From contig BNUH01000009.1 in the NCBI GenBank assembly GCA_025997215.1, forward strand, positions 1 through 61,083: DNA of 61,083 nucleotides, written 5' to 3'. The number at the start of each line of letters is the position of its first letter. Position 1 is the stretch's first letter. Position numbers and translations under genes: made by a program. This DNA is from Clostridia bacterium (GTDB lineage: Bacteria > Bacillota_A > Clostridia > Christensenellales > Aristaeellaceae). Of this stretch, positions 19,206-27,940 are shown piece after piece. Under the pieces are notes generated by a model. The model was not told where the DNA came from, did no database searches, and was given only the letters and a program-made list of their open reading frames with translations.

Positions 19206-20396
19206 TTACTCCAGAATGGATTTATACAGACTAATGTAACGTCTCATCGCGGCTTTCCTGTCAAAGGCGGCCTCGGCGCGCGCGCGGCATGCCGCCTTGA
19301 ATTCATCGCGCGGCTGTGCGATTATCCGCCGTGCTGCGTTGATTAGCGCGCTGACATCCCCGACGGGCGTTAGCGCTCCCGTTTGGTAGGTGATCTGTTC
19401 CGGGCAGCCGCCCACACTGTAGCAGGCAACGGGCAGCCCACACGCCATGGCTTCCATGTTGACCGTGGGGTAAGTGTCCTCGTAAGTCGTATTGAGCAGC
19501 ACGGAAGCGCGGCGGTATAGGCTGACTAATTCGTCGCGGTTCTCGGTGCGGGTTAAGCCCGTTATGGCGGAACCCTTAGGCAGGGATGCGATCTGCTTAG
19601 GCGTTAACCCAACCATAATCATGTCGGCTTCGGGTATGGACTGGGCGATCTTGAGCGTATCCTCAAACCCCTTGCGTTTGTCGAATGGCGCGGCCACGGC
19701 CAGTATCAGCGGGCGTTTCGCTTGCGGCATGTCGGTGGGCGCGAATACCGTCAAATCCACGCCGTTGGGTATTGTCGAAACCGGATAATCCTTCAAGAAG
19801 GATTGGTTCACCAGTTTGGCCAGCCACTCCGATGGCGTGACTATCGATAGGTTGGGATGGCCTGTAAACGCTGCCTTTTTTCGGTTGTAATTCGACTTGG
19901 AGTTATCCAGTAACAACGATGTCGGATACTCCCGCTTCATCGGACAGTGTTCGCAGCCTTTCTGCCACTTAAAACACTTCGCGCGGACAAAGTGGCTGCA
20001 ATGCCCTGTGAATGCCCAACAATCATGCAGCGTCCATACAACTGGTATGCCGCTGGCTTTCAGGTATTCAAAAAGAATTTCAATATTCAGGTAATATCCG
20101 TGAACGTTGTGCAGGTGGACGAGGTCGGGCGGGTGGGCCTTCAGCCGCTTCACGAGCGCCTTGGTCGCTCTGACAGACCCGAAGCCGTGCGCGTCAAACA
20201 GGCGCGTGCTCAGCAGGTGCGCCGCGCCGTCGAGAGGGCCGCCTATCCGTTCGGGCGAATCATCGCCGCGCCCGTAGGCGAACTCGGTTTCGAATTCGAC
20301 ATTCCCGGCGTTCCGGGCGGCCTCGGCCAGATCGCTTACGATCCGGCCATGGCTGCCCGTTACCACCGTGTTAATAAATAATATGCGCTTAGCCAT
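19206..20396 (-). CDS. GT4-family glycosyltransferase
   Basis: A 396-residue GT-B fold enzyme. The N-terminal acceptor domain has the TGSHGRIVSDLA loop and the His-rich stretch LVHLHNVHGYYLN. An inserted Cys cluster (CSHFVRAKCFKWQKGCEHCP) is typical of the WcaC/colanic-acid-like subgroup. The C-terminal donor-binding domain has FDKRKGFEDTL and the E-rich motif EDTYPTVNMEAMACGLPV, which contacts the nucleotide sugar. It is probably cytoplasmic or membrane-peripheral and builds a surface polysaccharide or glycolipid. Its ATG shares one base with the stop of the upstream hydrolase gene, and pgsA follows after two bases, so lipid-linked glycosylation is plausible but not shown. Confidence 0.87.
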   Translation of the reverse strand: MAKRILFINTVVTGSHGRIVSDLAEAARNAGNVEFETEFAYGRGDDSPERIGGPLDGAAHLLSTRLFDAHGFGSVRATKALVKRLKAHPPDLVHLHNVHGYYLNIEILFEYLKASGIPVVWTLHDCWAFTGHCSHFVRAKCFKWQKGCEHCPMKREYPTSLLLDNSKSNYNRKKAAFTGHPNLSIVTPSEWLAKLVNQSFLKDYPVSTIPNGVDLTVFAPTDMPQAKRPLILAVAAPFDKRKGFEDTLKIAQSIPEADMIMVGLTPKQIASLPKGSAITGLTRTENRDELVSLYRRASVLLNTTYEDTYPTVNMEAMACGLPVACYSVGGCPEQITYQTGALTPVGDVSALINAARRIIAQPRDEFKAACRARAEAAFDRKAAMRRYISLYKSILE

Positions 20397-21592
20397 CAGT
20401 CGTCCAGCGCGCCGTAGACCACCTGCATGACTTTGCGCGGGTGGTTATGATTCTCGCAGGGTATCCGTTGAATCATGAATACGGCGGTTATATCCTCCAG
20501 CGGATCCACGCAGTACCAGGTACCCATCATCCCATCCCACGCGAACTCGCCCACACTGCCGTTCAACCCTGTCTCGGAGGGATTCAGCATCGTGCGCACG
20601 CATAGGCCGTAACCGTATCCCCATATGGATTCCCAGTTGAAGTCCTTCTTTTGGGTCTCGTTGAGCTGGTTGGATGCAATCAGCTGGACGGTTTTGCGAC
20701 TTAAAATCCGCTCGCCATTCGCGCCTTTGCCGCCGTTAACGAGCATCTGCGCGAACGCGGATACATCATCCAGCGATGATATCAACCCGCCGCCGCCGCT
20801 TTCAAACGCGGGCGGCGCGTCGTCCGCAGGGCCCACACGGTCTGGAACTGCGTTGATCGGCTTCTTGCCCTTCTCGTGGACGTAGCCCTCGGCTAAGCGG
20901 CCGCGCTTTTCCGGCGGGCAGTAGAAGGCCGTGTCGCTTAAACCCAGCGGATCGAGCACGGCTTCCTTCATATAGGCACCGAAGCGTTTGCCGCTGACCA
21001 CCTCGATGATCGCCCCGAGTATGTCGTGGCTGAAGCCGTACATCCAATGGTCGCCCGGGTGGAATGCCAGCGGAGCCTCGGCTGCGGCCGCCGCATATTG
21101 GAGCGTCCCGGCGTCGGTGCCGTTCAGCTTTTCATACAGCCGGTTCATGGCCTTGCCGGACGCGCTGGTGTCGTTTGGATATGAACACCCGGATGTCATC
21201 GACGCGAGCTGCCGTATGGTTACCGGACGCTTGGCCGGGACGAGGTTCACGTTGCCCGCGTAGTCCACCTCGGCCACCTTCACATCCTTAAACGCCGGGA
21301 TGAACTCGTACGCCGGATCGTCCAGGCGGATCAAGCCCTGCTCGTACAGCGTCATCAGTGTGACGCTGGTGAACGTCTTGGTCATCGAGTAGATGCGGTA
21401 GAGCGTATCGCCGTCGATGGGCTTGCGAGATTCGAGACTGGCGTAACCCTTCCAGTTCCGGTACGCGGTTTCGCCGTGGCGGACGACCTTCACCGCCGCG
21501 CCCGCAACTTCGTCCTGATCCACGAAGCGCTGGAGCAGCGTGTCCAACCGGGCGATGCGGCCGCCGTCAAACCCTGTATTGCCTATGCGCAT
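20396..21592 (-). CDS. Serine hydrolase of the beta-lactamase class C / esterase family
   Basis: A 398-residue member of the penicillin-binding-protein-like hydrolases (EstB, LpqH-type, D-aminopeptidase relatives). The nucleophile Ser and base Lys are in YSMTKTFTSV, the second motif is YGFSHD in place of the classical Y-x-N, and the C-terminal region has WDGMMGTWYCVDP. There is no signal peptide, so it acts inside the cell or is released by another route, which argues for an esterase or peptidase role instead of antibiotic resistance. It is the first gene of the unit that continues into the glycosyltransferase and pgsA, overlapping by TGATG. Confidence 0.85.
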   Translation of the reverse strand: MRIGNTGFDGGRIARLDTLLQRFVDQDEVAGAAVKVVRHGETAYRNWKGYASLESRKPIDGDTLYRIYSMTKTFTSVTLMTLYEQGLIRLDDPAYEFIPAFKDVKVAEVDYAGNVNLVPAKRPVTIRQLASMTSGCSYPNDTSASGKAMNRLYEKLNGTDAGTLQYAAAAAEAPLAFHPGDHWMYGFSHDILGAIIEVVSGKRFGAYMKEAVLDPLGLSDTAFYCPPEKRGRLAEGYVHEKGKKPINAVPDRVGPADDAPPAFESGGGGLISSLDDVSAFAQMLVNGGKGANGERILSRKTVQLIASNQLNETQKKDFNWESIWGYGYGLCVRTMLNPSETGLNGSVGEFAWDGMMGTWYCVDPLEDITAVFMIQRIPCENHNHPRKVMQVVYGALDD

Positions 21593-21722
21593 AATGGCCT
21601 CCTGCGAATAAGTTAGAATATTACAGAATTCGTCGGCAGACTGCGAAACCCTTCAAAGCACACGGCAGAACTTTAGCGTATTGTCATTCTAACCGCGTTG
21701 TGCTATAGTAATAACAGTTAGA

Positions 21723-22694
21723 ATGGTTAGCGATATGGGAGGCTTGGTCTTGGAGACGCTGCACTATCATGAACACTTCTGCCCGAAGAATGATGTAATT
21801 TTCGCGACGCTCTTCGGGGATGAGGGGCTGTTCACGGCGCTGGCGTCCGCGGTGACGGGCGAGCAGATCAAGGTCGTCGGCCAAGTGCACACCCAGGCCG
21901 AGATTCGCGGCGACCGCGCGGAACTGGAGACGATCCGGTTTGACACGTTCGCGCAGGCGGAAGGCGACCGATTCTACACCATGGATATCCAGCGCGCGTA
22001 TAAAGAGGCTCGTCTCACCAGGCGCACGGTCTACTACGCGTGCAAGGCTATCTCGGCGCAGCGGGTGCGTAAGATGGCGTATGAGGAACTCAAGCCGGTA
22101 AACATATCGTTCATCTACACTGACCATGACGAGGATCGGCCTGTGCGCCATATCAAACTGTGCGACACGGATACCAGCAAGGTATATGACGATCTGATTG
22201 AGCTGACGCTGGTGTACGTACCCGCCGCCGTGCGCGCGGGTGTAAAGGCGGATGGTCTGTATGTGTTCGCGCGGTTTTTCGACATCGGCAGTCAGAAGGA
22301 AGGCGACGAGTTTGCCAAGGAGTTTGGTTCAACGCAGCTGGGGAAGGAGTTGATACGCATGTACAACAATGCAGTGAAAAATTCTATAGTGCTGGATGAA
22401 AAAGAGCAGGTAGGATACTTTTTCGAACGTTTGACCGAGGCGGAGATGGAGGAAGAGCGGGAGATAGCGTTACAAAAAGGCATTCAAAAAGGCCTACAAG
22501 AAGGCTTACAAAAAGGCCGATTATTAGGGCTGGAACAAGCCCGTGCCGAACTTTTGGCCGGGGCGGAGCAAGCCCGTGAGCAAGCATCCGTCGACGCCGT
22601 CATTGCGGGCGTCAGAGACCCCGCTATAGTATCGCGTATCGGCAGAATTAGCATCGAACGCGCTACTGCGTTGATTAACGAATACACCTCATGA
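21723..22694 (+). CDS. Rpn-family PD-(D/E)XK recombination-promoting nuclease / putative transposase
   Basis: This resembles the Rpn/transposase_31 group common in Clostridia: N-terminal HEHFCPKNDVIFATLFG, then a nuclease core with RFDTFAQAEGDRFYTMDIQ (Asp and a D-x-Q in the PD-(D/E)XK place), and a C-terminal coil with the family's KG-rich repeats (QKGIQKGLQEGLQKGRLLG). The family can nick DNA and raise recA-independent recombination in E. coli. The most credible start is uncertain: ATG 21723 has no good ribosome site, whereas GGGAGG at 21737-21742 points to a TTG at 21750. No terminal inverted repeats flank it, so it is a resident copy, not a complete insertion sequence. Confidence 0.82.
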   Translation: MVSDMGGLVLETLHYHEHFCPKNDVIFATLFGDEGLFTALASAVTGEQIKVVGQVHTQAEIRGDRAELETIRFDTFAQAEGDRFYTMDIQRAYKEARLTRRTVYYACKAISAQRVRKMAYEELKPVNISFIYTDHDEDRPVRHIKLCDTDTSKVYDDLIELTLVYVPAAVRAGVKADGLYVFARFFDIGSQKEGDEFAKEFGSTQLGKELIRMYNNAVKNSIVLDEKEQVGYFFERLTEAEMEEEREIALQKGIQKGLQEGLQKGRLLGLEQARAELLAGAEQAREQASVDAVIAGVRDPAIVSRIGRISIERATALINEYTS

Positions 22695-22746
22695 ATGCGT
22701 AATATATCCGGCTATTTTGTATCCTGAAGGAGGCGCAGCTTTCCGC

Positions 22747-23685
22747 ATGACCATTATCCAAAGCGCGTTCGCGTCCGCTAAGATGCCGCTCAAGGGCGCG
22801 CTGCACGTTCACACGACCCGGTCCGACGGCGAGGGCAGCCCGGAGGAAGTGCTGCGGCTGTATGCGTCAAAGGGCTATGACTTCGTGGCGCTCACCGACC
22901 ACAACCTGTACAACCACCATAACTTTGCCCCAGAGACTGGCCTGCTGATTATACCCGGCGTAGAGCGCAACCAGAGCATGACCGATGAGAAGCCAGGCCA
23001 GGTGCATACATTCCACACCGTTTGCCTGGGACATTCCAAGGAACGGGGCAACACTTGGCAGCAAGATCAGCGATTCGACCGCGCCGTTCGCGTGGCGGAT
23101 CAGCATGCGTTGCAGCCGTATCTGGATGACATGCACGCGTCGGGGCAGATTACCGTCCTGTGCCATCCCATGTGGAGCGGCACGCCCGCACGGGAATTCA
23201 GCAAACTCCGCGGCCACTTCGCGATGGAGATCTGGAATAGCGGCTGCGCCATTGAGAATGAGATGGATTCCAACGCCGCTTACTGGGATGAGATACTCAG
23301 CCAGGGCATCCGTTGGTGGGGCGTGGCGGTGGACGACGGGCATGCGATGAACCATCATGGCAACGGCTGGGTCAGCGTGAGCGCGGACAAGACGATCGAC
23401 GGCGTGATCGACGCGCTGGAGGATGGCGCGTTCTACTCGTCCTGCGGGCCGGAAATATACGACTTCCGCGTGGAGAGCGGTGCTGCGAGGATCGAGTGTT
23501 CGCCATGCGCGTGCGCTGGGTTCGCGTTCAGCCACAGGCCCAACGTCCTTACATGGGATAGGGAAGCGGCCGGCGTGACCTGCGCGGTATTCAACATTCC
23601 CGAAGGGATGCCGTATGTCCGTGGCATCGTGAAGGATGCTAACGGACGCAGGGCTTGGACCAACCCCATATTCCTTAATAATTGA
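22747..23685 (+). CDS. PHP-domain metal-dependent phosphoesterase
   Basis: The start ATG 22747 follows AAGGAGG at about 22726. The protein (312 aa) has the PHP metal ligands in order: HVHTTRSDG (residues around 20), ALTDHN, a later CHPMW and a DDGHAMNHH near residue 200. These build a trinuclear metal site for hydrolysis of phosphomonoesters or related bonds. No DNA polymerase or histidinol domain is attached. It is followed 21 bases on by an enolase-superfamily dehydratase and is the likely first gene of the 22.7-27.6 kb sugar-acid operon, where it may remove phosphate from a sugar-acid intermediate (inference). Confidence 0.84.
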   Translation: MTIIQSAFASAKMPLKGALHVHTTRSDGEGSPEEVLRLYASKGYDFVALTDHNLYNHHNFAPETGLLIIPGVERNQSMTDEKPGQVHTFHTVCLGHSKERGNTWQQDQRFDRAVRVADQHALQPYLDDMHASGQITVLCHPMWSGTPAREFSKLRGHFAMEIWNSGCAIENEMDSNAAYWDEILSQGIRWWGVAVDDGHAMNHHGNGWVSVSADKTIDGVIDALEDGAFYSSCGPEIYDFRVESGAARIECSPCACAGFAFSHRPNVLTWDREAAGVTCAVFNIPEGMPYVRGIVKDANGRRAWTNPIFLNN

Positions 23686-23706
23686 TTATTATAATGAGGT
23701 ATTGAT

Positions 23707-25002
23707 ATGAGTACAGAATCTAATCCGATCCTCGACTTCAACACCGCGTCCAAGCCATCCCAGTTGCGGATCACGGATATCCGCATCGCGGACATTGCCG
23801 ACGCGCCGTTCCGCTGCCCGTTGATAAAGATCATGACCAACCAAGGTTTGGAAGGCTACGGTGAGGTACGCGACGGCGCGAACCCGCTGTACGCGCTGAT
23901 GCTCAAGAAACATCTGTTGGGCGAGAATCCTTGCGACGTGGATCGGCTGTTCCGTAAGATACGGCAGTTCGGCGCACCGGCGCGGCAGGCGGGCGGTGTG
24001 TGCGGTATCGAGGTTGCGTTGATGGATCTGGCGGGCAAGGCTTACGGCGTGCCTGCGTATATGCTGCTAGGCGGCAAGTACCGCGACAAGATTCGCATAT
24101 ACTGCGACACCGACGCGGGCGATAAAGATACGGGCGAGGCGATGGGCCAGGCGTTGAAGCGGCGGCTGGAACAGGGTTACACATTCCTGAAGATGGATCT
24201 TGGCATAGGACAGATACGCGGCATACCGGGTACGCTAAGCGCGCCGCTGGGCCTGTTGGATCAACATGCCGATATCGAGCGCACACCGCACCCGTTCACG
24301 GGCATCCATGTGACCGAGAAGGGATTCGAGGCGCTGGAGGCGTATGTCCAGGATGTCAGGAACGCGATCGGTTACGAGGTGCCGCTGGCTGTAGACCATT
24401 TTGGACACATATGCGTCGAGGATTGCATCAAGCTGGCCAAGCGGGTTGAACGGTTCAATCTGGCGTGGCTGGAGGACATGATTCCATGGCAGTACACCGA
24501 GCAGTGGGTGAGACTGCGCAATGCTTCGACGACCCCGGTCGCCACGGGCGAGGATATCTACCTGAAGGAGGACTTCCGCAAGCTGATCGACGCGGGCGCG
24601 GTATCCATCATCCACCCGGATGTGCTGTCGGCAGGCGGCATGCTGGAGACCAAGCGCATTGGCGACATGGCGTGCGACGCGGGTGTCGGCGTGGCTGTGC
24701 ACATGGCGGAGAGTCCCATTGGATGTCTGGCCGCCGCTCACACGTGCGCCGCGATTCCGCACATCATCGCGCTGGAGTTCCACTCAAACGATATACCCTG
24801 GTGGCAGGATATGGTCGAATACGCGCCGGGCGGCCGGATCGTTGATCATGGCTGGATAACTGTTACTGACGCGCCGGGATTGGGTATCACCAAGCTGAAC
24901 GACGAAGTGCTGGCAGCGCATCAGACTAAGGAATCGCCTGGCATATGGATGTCCACAGAACAGTGGGATTCCTGGGCCAGCCATGACCGTCTGTGGAGCT
25001 GA
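23707..25002 (+). CDS. Mandelate racemase / muconate lactonizing (enolase superfamily) sugar-acid dehydratase
   Basis: Of 431 residues, the first 130 form the capping domain and the rest the TIM-barrel. Visible barrel-end residues are Lys in FLKMDLG, Asp in AVDHFGH, Glu in WLEDMI, Glu in TGEDIY, Asp in HPDVLSAGG and His in AVHMAESP. These are the metal ligands (D, E, E) and general acid/base residues (K, H) of the MR subgroup, which abstract a proton alpha to a carboxylate and dehydrate sugar acids to 2-keto-3-deoxy acids. The exact substrate cannot be assigned. Its neighbours (two SDRs and an RraA-like aldolase) support a catabolic role. Confidence 0.87.
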   Translation: MSTESNPILDFNTASKPSQLRITDIRIADIADAPFRCPLIKIMTNQGLEGYGEVRDGANPLYALMLKKHLLGENPCDVDRLFRKIRQFGAPARQAGGVCGIEVALMDLAGKAYGVPAYMLLGGKYRDKIRIYCDTDAGDKDTGEAMGQALKRRLEQGYTFLKMDLGIGQIRGIPGTLSAPLGLLDQHADIERTPHPFTGIHVTEKGFEALEAYVQDVRNAIGYEVPLAVDHFGHICVEDCIKLAKRVERFNLAWLEDMIPWQYTEQWVRLRNASTTPVATGEDIYLKEDFRKLIDAGAVSIIHPDVLSAGGMLETKRIGDMACDAGVGVAVHMAESPIGCLAAAHTCAAIPHIIALEFHSNDIPWWQDMVEYAPGGRIVDHGWITVTDAPGLGITKLNDEVLAAHQTKESPGIWMSTEQWDSWASHDRLWS

Positions 25003-25008
25003 TGACAT

Positions 25009-25812
25009 ATGCCGGGTTTTACGAATACTTACAGGCGGCCAGAAGGTAAGTTCAAAGGCAAGACGGTCTGGGTGACGGGTGCCGAGACCGCACTGGGGAG
25101 CGCGGCGGCTGATGCGTTTGAACGCGAAGGTGCGCGCGTGCTCCGTTCGGGCGTTGACGGAACACCGAATCCATTGACCGAGGAGGAGGCCGTCGATCAG
25201 ATAAGCGGTATAGATAAGCTGGACGTGCTGGTTACAGCCAATCGATCCATTATGGTCAAGCCGCTGCTCGATACGGATTGTGTCGAATTCGACCGCGAAA
25301 TAGAGCGAAACCTGACCAGTGTATGCTGCGTTATGCGCGCGGCGATCGCGAAGATGTCGATGGAGCGAATTTCGCCTGAATCCATATCTGGCAATGGGGC
25401 AATGCTGATTATATCCAGCATCCATGGTGAGAAGCCCAATGGATCGGCGGGCTTGTACTCGATGGCGTGCGGCGGTCTGAATATGCTCGCTCGCGAGGCC
25501 GCTCAAGAGTTCGGACGCTTGGGCGTGCGCGTGAACTTGATTGCGCCGGGTCCGATAGATGGGGAGCCTGAATTGTTTCCTAGCGAGATAACGGCGCTGT
25601 ACGACGACGCGGCCGACAAGGTGCCGCTGGGAAGGCTGGGTTCACCGGAGGAAATCGCAAAGGCCGCGCTGTTCTTATGCTCGGATGACGCTTCGTTTAT
25701 CAACGGTGCGCTGATACCATGCGACGGCGGCTTCTTAGGATACTATGGCGATGCGGATGTCGATAAGCGCGTGGCTGCTTACGCCGCTGGGAAGGAGGCG
25801 CGGCATGGCTGA
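25009..25812 (+). CDS. SDR-fold protein with degenerate active site
   Basis: A 267-residue short-chain dehydrogenase-fold protein in which key positions have changed. The cofactor motif reads TGAETALG, where TGxxxGxG would have Gly at the sixth position. The catalytic Ser (IISSIHGE) and Tyr are present, but the helix reads YSMACGG, so the Lys of Y-x-x-x-K is Cys. The C-terminal FINGALIPCDGGF end is intact. The upstream dehydratase is 6 bases away, and its 3' end overlaps the next, catalytically intact SDR gene by 8 bases. It may be a non-catalytic partner of that SDR, or use another proton relay. Confidence 0.85.
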   Translation: MPGFTNTYRRPEGKFKGKTVWVTGAETALGSAAADAFEREGARVLRSGVDGTPNPLTEEEAVDQISGIDKLDVLVTANRSIMVKPLLDTDCVEFDREIERNLTSVCCVMRAAIAKMSMERISPESISGNGAMLIISSIHGEKPNGSAGLYSMACGGLNMLAREAAQEFGRLGVRVNLIAPGPIDGEPELFPSEITALYDDAADKVPLGRLGSPEEIAKAALFLCSDDASFINGALIPCDGGFLGYYGDADVDKRVAAYAAGKEARHG

Positions 25813-26689
25813 TGATTCCGTTAACAAGGATTCTGTTATCAAGAATGTTGCACCGAAACGTCCCAACGAATATCAGGTTGCGCTCGAGCTGTTTGCCAAT
25901 CCCGACCGGCTGAAGGCTCCGATCGCGAAGCCCTTTGAGGGCAAACGGGTGCTCGTCACGGGCGGCGGGAAGGGCATCGGCAAGGATATCTCGCTGGCGT
26001 TCGCGCTGCGCGGCGCTAGCGTGGCCATCGGGTGCAATGCCAATCCCGGTATGGCCGAGGCGACGCTGGCGCAGGTGCGCAGCCTCAGCTCCGGCGTGCT
26101 GATCTGTTCGGATATCGGCACGCCCGACGGCGCGGATTATCTGGTGGATGAGACGGTTCGGCAGCTAGGCGGGCTGGACATACTCGTGTCGAATGCTGCC
26201 ATGCAGTATAACGAATCGCTGCTCGAGACCAATATCGATACGTTTGTCAAGACGCTCAACGTCAACGCGCGCGCGCCGTTCCTGCTGATGAAGCGGGCGC
26301 ATCCGTATCTCAAAGCCAGCGGCGCGGGCCGGGTAATACTGATCTCATCCGTGCATGGGAAGCGCGCGACGGACTTCGACGCGGGTTACGCCGTGTCGAA
26401 GGGCGCGCTGGGGATGCTGTGCCGGGAGGCCGCGATCGAGTTCGCGCGGGATGGGATTACGGTGAATATCATCGCGCCGGGCGGCGTGGTCATCGAAGGC
26501 AAGACAGGTGCGCCAAAGACGTTCTCCATGCTTCGGCTCGAACGCGCGCGATACCTGTCGAAGTATCCGTTGGGGCGTATAGGCGTGCCGAGGGATACGG
26601 CTGAAGCGGCGTGTTTCCTGGCTAGTGAGGAAGCCGAGCATATCACGGGCACGACGCTTAGGCTGGACGGCGGGACGGTCTTGTTGTAG
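25805..26689 (+). CDS. Short-chain dehydrogenase/reductase
   Basis: Start ATG 25805 is set by GGAGG at 25794-25798, inside the preceding SDR gene. The 294-residue protein has an N-terminal extension of about 45 residues, then the intact NAD(P) motif VTGGGKGIG, NAG-type strand SNAAMQYN, catalytic Ser in ISSVHGKR and Y-x-x-x-K in YAVSKGA, ending with the usual TGTTLRLDGGTVLL. It is expected to oxidise a hydroxyl of the sugar acid or keto-deoxy acid made by the dehydratase. It overlaps and probably pairs with the degenerate SDR at 25009. Confidence 0.9.
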   Translation: MADDSVNKDSVIKNVAPKRPNEYQVALELFANPDRLKAPIAKPFEGKRVLVTGGGKGIGKDISLAFALRGASVAIGCNANPGMAEATLAQVRSLSSGVLICSDIGTPDGADYLVDETVRQLGGLDILVSNAAMQYNESLLETNIDTFVKTLNVNARAPFLLMKRAHPYLKASGAGRVILISSVHGKRATDFDAGYAVSKGALGMLCREAAIEFARDGITVNIIAPGGVVIEGKTGAPKTFSMLRLERARYLSKYPLGRIGVPRDTAEAACFLASEEAEHITGTTLRLDGGTVLL

Positions 26690-26718
26690 GTTCTGTTATA
26701 ACTTGTGGAGGAATCATT

Positions 26719-27606
26719 ATGTATTTTAACAATCCTGAAACCACAGAATTCCTTACGCCTGAATGGACGGGCGAACGCATGGCGGACGGCAGGCCAAAGG
26801 TTAGTCAATCGCTGCTGGAACGGCTGAAGCATCTTACGCTGGAGGAAGCCTGGGGTACGATTTATAACAAGGGATATAAGTATCAGTTCCAGGGCGACTT
26901 TATGCGGACGAACCCTGATCCGAATTATCGGCTGGTCGGCCGGGCGGTCACGGCGGCATTGGTGCCCACTCGCCCGGATTTGCACGCGCTGACGACGAAG
27001 CAGGGCATCGACGTCGAAGGGCGGCGCGGGACATTCAACCAGTGGGTGATCGACTCATTGGTCGAGGACGACGTAATCGTCGTAGATTTTTATGATAAAG
27101 TAAGGGATGGGACGTTTGTCGGCGGGAATCTATCCACGGCTATTAGAACGCGGACGGTGCGCGGCGGCGCGGTGCTGTGGGGCGGCATACGCGATATGGA
27201 GCAGATCGTGAAGATAGAGGGCCTGCAGGTGATGCATCGCGGCGAGGATCCGACAGCCATCGCGGAATATGTGATCACAGGCATCAACATACCCACGCGG
27301 ATCGGCGGCGCGACATGTCTGCCGGGCGATGTTGTCTACGCATCCCAGTCGGGGGTGTTATTCATACCGCCGCAGCATGCGGAAGAGGTCGTCGTTAAGG
27401 CGGAGAAGGCGCATGTGCGGGATATATTCGGCTTCACCCGATTGAGGGACGGGACGTACAGCACGGCGCAGATCGATACCGCGTGGACGCTGCCGATTAC
27501 GGAGGATTTTGTCGAATGGATCAAGACCGCGCCGGAAGGCGTACCGTTCAAGCACCTGACATGGGAGGATGAGCTGGAGGCGGCGGCCAAGCTGACAGCC
27601 AAATAG
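26719..27606 (+). CDS. RraA-family aldolase-like protein
   Basis: A 295-residue RraA/HMG-CHA-aldolase fold protein with GGAGG before ATG 26719. The family motif appears as FVGGNLSTAIRTRTVRGGAVLWGGIRD, with the Arg-Asp pair that binds metal and substrate, and ends PTRIGGATCLPGDVVYASQSGVLF. Plain RraA (RNase E inhibitor) is about 160 residues. The longer form and the neighbours point to an aldolase or decarboxylase acting on a 2-keto acid. It is the last gene of the sugar-acid operon. Copy 1 of the type I toxin-antitoxin-like element follows directly. Confidence 0.85.
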   Translation: MYFNNPETTEFLTPEWTGERMADGRPKVSQSLLERLKHLTLEEAWGTIYNKGYKYQFQGDFMRTNPDPNYRLVGRAVTAALVPTRPDLHALTTKQGIDVEGRRGTFNQWVIDSLVEDDVIVVDFYDKVRDGTFVGGNLSTAIRTRTVRGGAVLWGGIRDMEQIVKIEGLQVMHRGEDPTAIAEYVITGINIPTRIGGATCLPGDVVYASQSGVLFIPPQHAEEVVVKAEKAHVRDIFGFTRLRDGTYSTAQIDTAWTLPITEDFVEWIKTAPEGVPFKHLTWEDELEAAAKLTAK

Positions 27607-27656
27607 GTAGGCTGAAACCAAACCCCTTGATCATCGTCCAGAATTTCAAAAAACTG

Positions 27657-27684
27657 TTGCATTTATCGCAAGATCGGGTATAAT
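27657..27684 (+). promoter_or_regulatory. Promoter of the antisense RNA (copy 1)
   Basis: TTGCAT (27657-27662), 16 bases, TATAAT (27679-27684). The same boxes and spacing occur in copy 2 on the minus strand. Predicted start is near 27691. Confidence 0.75.
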
Positions 27685-27690
27685 AGTGAC

Positions 27691-27793
27691 AGGGAGAATT
27701 CCTACGCAGGAGCTTTCTCCGCTAGTTTAATCGAATATCGAAGGGTCGATTAACCGTCGCAGGCTTCAACTGCGGCGGTTACGTTTACTTTTT
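27691..27793 (+). ncRNA. Candidate antitoxin antisense RNA, copy 1 (~100 nt)
   Basis: It begins just after the TATAAT box and ends at a terminator: AACCGTCGCAG (27752-27762) pairs with CTGCGGCGGTT (27770-27780), including a U-G pair, followed by a T-rich tract to TTTTT at 27789-27793. A second small stem, AATCGA/TCGATT, lies upstream. The RNA is antisense to the 3' untranslated region and the last three codons of the 30-codon gene on the other strand, as in TxpA/RatA and BsrG/SR4. Predicted from sequence only. Confidence 0.65.
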
Positions 27794-27877
27794 ACGCGTT
27801 GCTACGAATAACTCGTATGCTTTCACAAGTAAACCGGCCGACGTGAGAATAACGATGAGCTTCTCATATAACGTCAT
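27785..27877 (-). CDS. Small hydrophobic peptide, putative holin-like type I toxin (copy 1)
   Basis: A 30-residue peptide, MTLYEKLIVILTSAGLLVKA followed by YELFVATRKK: a short charged head, one membrane-spanning helix and a basic tail. It resembles the 'putative holin-like toxin' (Hol_Tox) peptides of Bacillota. GGAGG lies a few bases before ATG. The second copy at 42661 differs at about a dozen codons, several of them synonymous (ATC/ATA Ile, GTT/GTG Val, GAG/GAA Glu, CGT/CGC Arg), which shows it is translated. By family analogy it inserts in the membrane and is held off by antisense RNA. Toxicity is inferred. Confidence 0.78.
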   Translation of the reverse strand: MTLYEKLIVILTSAGLLVKAYELFVATRKK

Positions 27878-27881
27878 TCGA

Positions 27882-27907
27882 TTCACCTCCTACTACGCGG
27901 AGGTAAA
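27882..27907 (-). promoter_or_regulatory. Hairpin sequestering the ribosome site of the peptide gene (copy 1)
   Basis: On the minus strand TTTACCTCC (27899-27907) pairs with GGAGGTGAA (27882-27890) over nine base pairs, one of them G-U, around an eight-base loop. The GGAGG is the ribosome site, so the leader can hide it. The same stem is kept in copy 2 with a loop two bases longer. Confidence 0.75.
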
Positions 27908-27940
27908 CTTCCCGCACAGGCTCTCCCTGCCACTCGGACT

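Noticed and set aside
21723..22694. The Rpn-like gene as a complete insertion sequence
   Set aside because: No terminal inverted repeats or target duplication flank it, and the family usually occurs as isolated genes.
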